Source: Ichthyophis bannanicus
Taxonomy: Eukaryota; Chordata; Amphibia; Gymnophiona; Ichthyophiidae
Direction of reading: 5' to 3'
Assembly (NCBI GenBank): GCA_033557465.1
Contig: CM066039.1
Coordinates: 50,001,788-50,065,787 of the forward strand
Length of the DNA stretch: 64,000 nt
The notes beneath the pieces were generated by a model. That model was not told the DNA's origin. It worked only from the letters and a program-made list of their open reading frames with translations, and searched no databases. Below, one piece after another: positions 56,533-64,000 of the stretch. The translations under genes and the position numbers were made by a program. Within the stretch, counting starts at the first letter, position 1. Each line of letters opens with the position of its first letter.

Positions 56533-57444
56533 CGTGAGTCTTCGAGGGGGGGGCAGCAACCTTGTGACCGGACTCCAGTTTCCTCACATCGGGGCACTTC
56601 ACGGTGGCGGAATAAATGGCTTTTGGCAAGTGCCTGTGAAGAGCTTCCGCGGCTTCGGGTCACGGCCTAATGGTTAACCCCCAGCCCAGAAAGGGAGATG
56701 CCATAGGGCAGTGGCTGCTCCGGATTATGTCATGTGTTGATTTGAAAAGGGCCAGAGAAGGTGCCCGACCTACAGGCTAAGGTAGGTTCAGCCTTAGCCT
56801 GTCCCTGGGAAATACCTGTAGGAGTCCAGGTTCTTTGTCCCCTCCCCTCCCCTTTCTTTTCCTTTCCCTCTCCCATGGAGGGGAATACCTGGGGGAGGAG
56901 GGGAGTCCAGGTGTCTCCCTTGCTCTGGCTTTCTCCTCCATGGCCCTCCCTTGCCAGGTTGACCTTGGGGGAGGAAGAGGACAGAATGGATCCTTCCCTT
57001 CCTTTCTGGCTTAAATAAAAGAAAACAAACAGAAACAAAATACCTAAAGCAATTTAAGAAAACACTGTATATATATCTGTGCTGAAGTGAGGGGAATTCT
57101 TTACCAGAGGAGGTAGGTCATTGGTTGAGTGGGGGCACTTTTACAGCAGGGAGGGAGCTGCAGCACAGTTTCTGGCTGTAAGGAAGAGTGGTCTAGGGAC
57201 TTGATGTGGCACCAGACTTGGTGCAGGCTAAGAGTGGCAGAGCCTGTCTAGTGCGGCTCCTACAGCTGTGATCTACTCTTGGTCCGGCCCCCGGGTCCAA
57301 TATATGAACCCATTGCGGCCCTCGAGTCAAAAAGTTTGCCCACCCCTGGTCTAGCATGTCGTTCAATTGCTATATATTGATCACTTGTTATGATGTCATG
57401 TGAGTGAGTGTATATTCTTATATTGCTATGTTAAATCAGTAAGG

Positions 57445-57838
57445 ACAGTGAGGTCAATATTCAGGCAGGTTATGAGGGTTGCAATACCTGCAACCCACAG
57501 AAACCCCAGCAATCCCAATATTTAGCAGCAGTAGCCAGACAGTAATGCTGAAAGACCCTAATTAATTCTGGGATGACCTTTGGGAGGAGCCGGGGCGGTC
57601 CAAGAAGCAATCTGGTTACTAGCAATATTCAGCTACTAACTGGATAACTAAACTGCATGAAATTGAAACAAGTCAATGGCCACCCTAATTTTTTGCGGAT
57701 TTGCTATCTGGCTGAATATCACCATTAAATAGATAGCAAATGCAGTCAGCGGCAAAGCCAGCCACCGATTTCACTTTTGGCCGCAGCGATCAGGTGCTTT
57801 CAACACACTGACCACCACAGCTGAATATCGGGCCCAGT
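57445..57838. repeat. Dispersed 'atattcag' repeat copy
   Basis: It starts aggtcaatattcaggc and ends agctgaatatcgggcc, inverse ends. CAGTG flanks on both sides may be a short duplication. Internal words 'ttaattctgggatgac' and 'ggatttgctatctggctgaa' recur in the other copies. Confidence 0.5.
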
Positions 57839-58390
57839 GTTTAAAAAAAAAAAATAATAATATAGTGTGTACTTTACATATGGTTCGTGAAGATGTTTGA
57901 GAGGGACAGGAGCAGAGTGGTGATTTATTAGAAAATGCATAAAGTAGACGCACAGATTTGGTGCATCTTTGTGCATTTTTGCATAGGTGTCCTGTTATAA
58001 AATTACCTCACAGGAGGGCGATTTTAAAACCCCTATGGACAGCTGGAAGGAAGACTTGTGAGTTTTCAGCAGAGCATACAGTACAGGTACCGTACCTACC
58101 TCCCACACCTATCCCTGCTCACTTTTATATGTGAATAAATTATATACACTGAAAAACAGCACACAGAATTTTACCCACATATCGTGGGGGGCGTGCAAGT
58201 TTCAAAAAAATTTTTTCCAGGTAAACAAGTGTTTACCCACGTAAAAAACGTTTGAATATTGCTACTATATGTGTAGGTTCCCATCGCTTCCCTTCTGTCC
58301 TTTCTTGAGACCGATGTTTCTTTTATCTCTTTATTGGCTTTAAATATTGAATTTCTAAACCGCAGGGGATTCAGAAAGAGGCACTATAGT

Positions 58391-58726
58391 CAGGGCTGGC
58401 ACGGGGGTATGAGATGCTCTAGGCAAACCACACCCCCTTGCGCCCCCATGCTCCCACTCCAACCCCCTCCATGGCTCCCATTGCTGACACTGTCATCTCT
58501 CTCCGGGTCCTGCGGCAGCCCCACAGAGTGCACCTCAACCTCCAGCGCTGCAAAGCTGTTTGGTTTCAGGCCCCTCCAACGCTCAATGCCAACTTCCATT
58601 TGCATGGGGGGGGGGGGGGGGGATGGCGGAAGCAGCTAATAAGCCAGTTGAGGTAAATGTTGTGGGGCTGTTTGGAGCCATTGTTGCTGCTGCAGGACTT
58701 GGAGCCTAATAGTCACACCGGCCCTG
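58391..58726. mobile_element. Short hAT-like element
   Basis: It starts cagggctggcacggggg and ends cacaccggccctg, the approximate inverse. Flanking 8-mers actatagt and agtatatt match 6/8. The interior is C-rich with a run of about 18 G at 58605-58622. The start is typical of a common vertebrate hAT group. Confidence 0.55.
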
Positions 58727-58734
58727 AGTATATT

Positions 58735-59870
58735 AAGCTTTCAACAAATCATAAACCATAACAAACTGTGGGTGTGCACAAATGGCACAGAGGGAAGCAG
58801 GTGCAGAGAAATCCAAGGAACCGTAAAAACAGAGACAGGGGCGAGGAAGCTCTATGACAGAGAAAGCTGTGGGGCCCTGCGTAATGACGCACCCTACAAC
58901 AAAGGCTTGATTCTGTATGTCAATCGAAGCAGATTACTCCACTAAAACCTTGCATTAATAATATAGATACCAGTGATTTGCTAATTGTTTAAAATTATAA
59001 CTTCTATTGAATGCCCATATGTAGTCTCAGACTGTTGTGCTTTGAACCTCCTCACTATTAAGGATTGTATTGCGCTTATATTGCATCAATGACTACTGGG
59101 ACTTTTTTATGTGTTGCTTTTTTCATATATCACCAGTATTCTACCACCCTCGTGTTCTAAAAAATCATTGGCTTATATAAACATATTATTAAACGTGCTT
59201 ATCTTCTTCTTTGTCGATGTTTTCCTTCTTTCTTCTGTAGAGATTAAATTTCTCATGGGTTTTCTCGAATTATTTGACAATAACTATAAAATTCTCTACG
59301 CCTCCTCGGGCGCCTCTTAAATTATTTAGTTTTGATTCTGTATGTGGCAAGGTGGCAGTACATTCTCATCCTACTTGCCCTGCCAACTGCACCACTCTGC
59401 TTTTGCCTCCTGTTCAAGCGCCGTAGCTAGATGTTTCTGAAGTAGTAACTGGGTGTATGCCATAGCCACTGGTCCACCCTGGGTGAGCTGTAATTATCAG
59501 ATAATAAGGTGCTATGAAGGGCCTGGATTTTGTCTGGCCCATTTTGCTAATTGTAATATAGAATATGAACCGGTTTTTCACTTATTAGGGACAAGGTTTG
59601 GTCCAGAAGGTCCCTCCTGTTCCTTTGGGCTTTTGAGTTGATAGGATCCAGCCTCTATTGGGCTACAGAATCATGAACTACCCAGAGTTTTTGCCCCTTA
59701 TTGTATATCCCCCTTTCAACTTGATACATCAGTAGTCTCATGGTCCTTGCCCAGGAGCTGCAAGCCACAATCGCCTCTGGAACCTAGCTAACATGGACTT
59801 AAAGTCTGAACACCAGGGGTTGTTGTTAAGAAGGGATCAAGACTCCTTCCCCTCAGGCACTGTAAACACT
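58735..59870. other. No gene recognised
   Basis: AT-rich, with overlapping short frames and no motif. Confidence 0.4.
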
Positions 59871-59879
59871 GCGGCTGTA

Positions 59880-59965
59880 GAATTAGACCGAGGATTCAAT
59901 CCCAGGACCTCTGTGTACCAATGTAAAGCACTTGCCACTCAGCCACCTGTGTTTTTAAAGAGGTG
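59880..59965 (-). repeat. tRNA-like SINE head, antisense
   Basis: On the minus strand, 'ggtggctgagtggcaagtgc' (A-box-like) is followed about 40 bases later by 'gggattgaatcc' (B-box-like). No complete tRNA cloverleaf is evident, so this is a SINE or tRNA pseudogene. Confidence 0.4.
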
Positions 59966-60639
59966 AAAAATACCACTACACTTGTGTTTCTCTGCGAGTC
60001 TCCGTATCTAAGTCGTATCTTGTGAATGTCTGATATATGTGTGTAGCGTTCCTGTGTGTGAGACTGTAGGTGCTTGGTGCCGAGATAAGGATGGCAGCAC
60101 AGAGACATGCCATAACAAGTAACATCTATTTTTGGCTTACATATTTAATGAAATTCACACAGACGATGAGACACTTAACACTTTTTCCCTAGAAAAGTAA
60201 TATTCTGATTCCGACAATTTATTTAACATCTGTTCAAATCAAGACTCAAACAATTCAATTAGATTAAATACTATCTTTTTCCAGCACCCCAGTGCATCAG
60301 TACAATCTCTTTCTAACACGTCTATTTTTTTAACTCAAAAAGGTATTGTTTGGTCTGGCAGTTTCTTCTTGCTCTTGTTGGCTTCCAGCTCAATTGGAAT
60401 TGGTCTTTGCTGGGCTATGCTGCCCTCGCCCTTCATTTGCAGCTATCTAATGTCTTCCTGCCCCCTTTATCCCTTTCTCAATAGTCTTCAGTCACTGGCT
60501 ACAAACTACAGCTCTCTACAGGGCTCATCTGAGGTAGACAAAGTCTAGCCTCATGGTGTCGCTGTTGAGCAATAGTTAAGATTTTCTCCTTCTAGGGGCT
60601 GTGTATGAAACCTCAGCATCCCCTGCTGTAGCCCACCCA

Positions 60640-60730
60640 AAGACTTGGAAGGCCTAACCCAGGAACTGAACCCAGGTTCTCAGCTTGGCACCATGCAGCA
60701 CTATCACTGAGCCACCAGGCTGGCTCCTGT
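60640..60730 (-). repeat. tRNA-like SINE head, antisense
   Basis: On the minus strand it reads 'agcctggtggctcagtgata', then 'cctgggttcagttcctgg', giving A- and B-box-like words at normal spacing. Confidence 0.4.
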
Positions 60731-60989
60731 AGGCACTCTATTCCATCTGTCATGCTCGCCATCTGTCAGTCCCCTTCAGAGATGAAATTGGACACTATGA
60801 CATGTGTAATTGAGATTTATGACTGTTAATATAATTTGGTTTCTGCTACCAGCAGCCATTTCTTCCAGGAGGGTCTGATACCTAACACATGCCACCATTT
60901 CTGAAGCCCATATTCCCTATAAGCCTCTGGGCCTTCTGCCTGGCTTTAGCGATTGCTAAACACAACCAAAAATCACTAAAGAGTCTTTA

Positions 60990-61115
60990 TCATACCGCAT
61001 CGTTGTTTGTAATTCAAGTTAATGTATTGTTTCCCGTACTATTGCTCTGATCCACAGAGAAGACATTCAGGTTGGCGGAATATAAATATTTTAAAATAAG
61101 TAAGCCAAAAATAAA
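60990..61115 (+). mobile_element. LINE 3'-tail-like fragment
   Basis: 'gaagacattcaggttggcgg' followed by 'aatataaatattttaaaata' is a LINE-type 3' end. No coding part is present. Confidence 0.4.
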
Positions 61116-62245
61116 TAACTACGTTTATCCAGAGATAATTACGTTTCTAGTAACATATTCACGCCAGGCATGACCAAGCCTTTGACTGCATAACAAGGCC
61201 AGGACAGAGCTAAATTGTATTTAATCTTTGTATACTAAGCAGGATTTCATTTACCACTAATTTGCATAAATGACACAAGAGAAATGAAACAAAACACTTG
61301 TTACTGTAACTAGCTCGCTTATGGAAAGTCAAATTGCAGTAATTACTCGGGGTAGGTGAGAACGTAAAAGTGAGATGAAAATTGATCCAAAGGAAAAGCT
61401 GGACCAGGCTTGTCTTCTGCACCCGTCACTTCGGAGTGGCTGCAAAGAGCGGCAGCAGTCAACAGAAAGCCATAGATCCTGACAGTCTCTCGTACGCAAA
61501 AAAAACATCATCAGATTCTTTTATCTGCAGGGAGAGCGGGCGTACACATGCATACAAATCAAGATTTAATATTTCAAAGTATGATGTTCAGTTGTGCATC
61601 TTTACATGACTGTTGTGGGAGGTGTAGTGTTGGGTTGATCGTGAGTGTTGAGTTTAACTATCAAAAGCTCAGAGCAGAGAAGCATATGGCTGAAGATTTA
61701 CCTAGGTTACACATTATCCTTGCACCAGCCCTGGATCCAGGACTGTACCAAGCTAGAAATGTGCTCTGTGGGACTCATGACCCTGGTGTCGTCCCCCCCC
61801 CCCCACCCCCCAGCCATGTGCAGGAACATGCTCTATTTTGAGATTTCTGGAAGCCCAGTGATCACATAAACGCCCCGTCTGTGCATGCACCCTGTGCGAC
61901 CACACCACTCGCACAACTCTTCATACGGCCTTGCCTGGATCATTCACATTTTTCGAAAAAGACCAGAGCAGCCTGGAGGTAGCGGACTCCTAAATGTTTT
62001 CTTTCCATAACTGAGCAAACCGGAAAAATAAAGTGCAATGCTTGGAATCCAAGGAGTCTACTGTTTTATGTGCAAAATCGGGGTAATACATCCTCAAAAT
62101 AGGGATACCATATCACTAATTCCTTTAAAGTTTTATATCCGCAGCTAGAGGAGCTCCCATTTTTGCGCTAATCTCTCCCTCCCTGCCCTTCTCATTCACT
62201 TTCGTAGGGGAAGGATAATTAGAGAACTCGCATCTTTAGCAGAAG
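61116..62245. other. No gene recognised
   Basis: A C run lies at 61793-61817. No other structure is recognised. Confidence 0.4.
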
Positions 62246-62249
62246 TAAT

Positions 62250-62345
62250 AGTCGTCTATTTCTTATATACCACTTTTCAAAAATCAACATCATAGCGGTT
62301 TACATCATTAAAATTCAACATTACATAGAATACATCCAACAATCT
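62250..62345 (-). mobile_element. L2-like 3' tail, antisense
   Basis: 'tcttatataccacttttcaa' and 'catagcggtttacatcatta' match the antisense of L2-type 3' ends seen at 15.3 and 50.4 kb. Confidence 0.55.
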
Positions 62346-62439
62346 GAAACATTAAAATCTTATAAACTAGAGGTCTCATCATGCGATAAGCAGAGTCAGG
62401 TAGATGGGAGAACCAGGGTCACTAAAGCCATTCATCTTC

Positions 62440-62800
62440 AATGACCCTGCTCTCAGCAAGGAGAAGGTCCTACAATTTCACTTGTCATGGGATAGGAGGT
62501 GATGTCTTCTTGTGGATCGAGATCTGGTTAAAAGATAGAAAACAGAGAGTAGGGTTAAATGGTCAAGTATTGCAATGGAGAAAGGTGAATAGTGGAATGC
62601 CCCAGGGATCTGTTCTGGGCCCGCTGCTTTTTAAAATATTTATAAAGGACTTGGAAATGAGAATAGCAAGTAAGGTGATCATATTTGCAGATGATACCAA
62701 ATTATTCAAAATTCTTAAATCACAAGAGGATTGTAGGAGGGCCTTGAGAGACTGGGAGACTGGGCATGCAAATGGAAAATAAAATATCAATGTGGAAAAG
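62440..62800 (+). pseudogene. CR1-like RT fragment
   Basis: The open frame 62441-62782 encodes an RT palm piece: WLKDRKQRVGLNGQ, SGMPQGSVLGPLLF (motif B) and FADDTKLF (motif C with the two Asp). This is the middle of a CR1-group RT, truncated on both sides. No frameshift lies inside the fragment. Confidence 0.85.
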
Positions 62801-62809
62801 TGCTTCAAC

Positions 62810-63660
62810 CCAGGCCCACACTCAAATACTGCTGAGTCTTGCCTTCTCTAACAGGAAGTCTGCGTCAGAGGTGGCTGAACGCAGCAGTGTTGAGCATAGG
62901 CCTGGGCTCAAGCCCCAAACAGTGCTACTTTTTTTAGTGCAATGGGACTGGTAGAAGTAGGTTAGGAGGAAGTGATGGAAAATACTGTACATAGAAGGGA
63001 AGCAGCTCACTGCTTGTGGAGGTAAGGAGGGGAAAGGAAGATGCTGGACATGGAGGGGGGCTGCCACACAAGGCTAAAGGTTTGACGGGCTAACCCCGTT
63101 TGGACCACTCCTAGATTTCTGATGACCCCTATCCTAATGCATTCTGGTATCTTCAGATAAGATCCCAATGGTTCGATTCAAGGACTATAAATATCAGAGA
63201 TACTTTTGGATGTAAGTTAAAAACCAGGACCAGCCCAAAAGTCTCCTTCCTAAAATTGATTATTTTGACAGGCCCGGAAAGAAGCTGGCATATTTGAAGA
63301 CAGACTGGTGCCAAACTCAGAGCCTCTTATAAAATATGTTTAAATATGTGCAGGACCGCATGTCAATACTTCACCACTTCCATCAAGAGAAGCAATTTTG
63401 AAAAGCTGCACAGGAGGGGAGAAAAGAGTTCAGTCACCAAATGTACGTAAGAGCAGCTTTTTAAAATTTCTTCTCCTGACAGCATTTTCCCCCTCACATC
63501 CCCTGACACAATCCTCATCCCCCAACCTCCTTGACAGTATACACCACTCCTTGAGTCTCCCACTGATATCCAACCCCACTCACTGATCCCCTTGACATCA
63601 ATCCCCCCCCCACTCCGACTCACTCCCAACCCTCAGTTTAATCCCTGGCTCTTACTGGGA
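62810..63660. other. No gene; degenerate CT-rich repeats
   Basis: Positions 63480-63650 contain repeated 'cccctgacatcaatcc'-like words and a C run, a degenerate low-complexity block. The rest is unassigned. Confidence 0.4.
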
Positions 63661-63714
63661 TCCCTTGGGGAACAGAAACGGTCTTCCAGTCATTCCTGGT
63701 CATGGCAGCTTTGG

Positions 63715-63912
63715 ATTCAAAATGGTGCCCGTGATCCCTAACAGTAATCTTGCGGTACCACCACTAGGGGTCAAGCTGCCAAATAAGGATAGGCCATATT
63801 GGACTCCTATCCCATGGCAGGTTAAATTGGATAGGCCTTATTTGGTAACTTGACTCCTAGCAGTAGTACCACCAGATTACTGATAAGGGTTGAAGATGCC
63901 ATTTTCACTTGG
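63715..63912. mobile_element. Long palindromic MITE-like repeat
   Basis: The left arm (ttcaaaatggtgcccgtgat, cagtaatcttg, ggggtcaagctgccaaataa) is the inverse of the right arm (ttatttggtaacttgactcc, cagattactgataagggttg, gccattttcac) with scattered mismatches. Arms are about 85 bp around a centre near 63812. No duplication was confirmed. Confidence 0.75.
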
Positions 63913-64000
63913 AGCCACCTCCTCCTACTAGAGAGCCATTGTGGGCATATTCGGTGGCAGTGGTTAGGCAGAATAAAGCATCTAGCTGCCATCACTTTAA

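Larger units (their letters stand above)
56084..57348 (+). mobile_element. hAT element carrying an exon-1-like segment
   Basis: The left end caggaatgggcaaactacgg and the right end, inverted, caggggtgggcaaacttttt are typical hAT termini. A perfect 8-bp duplication, gtctagca, flanks it (56076-56083 and 57349-57356). Inside are a 40-bp tandem repeat, a CpG-rich block with a coding-like exon and splice donor, and unique AG/CT-rich DNA. No transposase is seen. Confidence 0.9.

Noticed and set aside
56190..56663. 157-codon minus-strand frame over the CpG block
   Set aside because: It is the shadow of the CpG-rich exon-like segment and shows no motif.

Overview
The window is vertebrate intergenic DNA made almost entirely of transposable elements. 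I found no convincing host gene in place. The mix of a DIRS element, many hAT elements, CR1 and L2 LINEs, a large PIF-Harbinger element and a gammaretrovirus-like provirus points to an amphibian. A caecilian is my best guess, but that is inference from repeat style and not proof.

Layout. 1-6.8 kb: decayed LINE fragments (L2-like, CR1), an inverted MIR-like SINE pair, and a terminal-inverted-repeat element with a tRNA-like interior that a CR1 copy has split. 6.8-12.6 kb: a structurally complete DIRS element on the minus strand (inverted terminal repeats, internal complementary region, gag-like gene, RT/RNase H, tyrosine recombinase), broken by frameshifts and a 178-bp hAT MITE. 12.6-18.5 kb: an unsplit copy of the tRNA-like-interior element, CR1 and L2 fragments, and a dispersed 'atattcag' repeat family. 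18.5-22.0 kb: a 3.4-kb PIF-Harbinger-type element with TTA target duplication. 23.1-31.7 kb: a hAT-like element with internal duplications, split by a nearly full-length CR1 (26.9-30.77 kb). 31.8-33.1 kb: CR1 3' ends carrying two more hAT MITEs, then a SINE and a CCAAT-rich tandem repeat. 34.0-38.9 kb: two copies of a 2.24-kb hAT element carrying C-rich minisatellites and long GC-rich palindromes.

40.0-55.0 kb: a gammaretrovirus-like provirus on the minus strand. It has two nearly identical 560-bp LTRs, a primer-binding site matching tRNA-Gly(UCC), an open gag and an open 693-codon env. Its pol is broken by stops, a frameshift and two solo LTRs. A nearly intact L2 LINE sits in its leader, and the provirus itself may lie inside an older hAT. 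56.1-57.3 kb: a hAT element with perfect 8-bp duplications that appears to carry the promoter and first exon of an NSMCE4A-like gene. 57.4-64 kb: more nonautonomous DNA elements, SINE heads, one CR1 RT fragment and a long palindromic repeat.

Most insertions are placed by target-site duplications and inverted repeats read directly from the sequence. Family names rest on recognised protein motifs or termini. Nothing here forms an operon or host pathway; the window records successive nested insertions.
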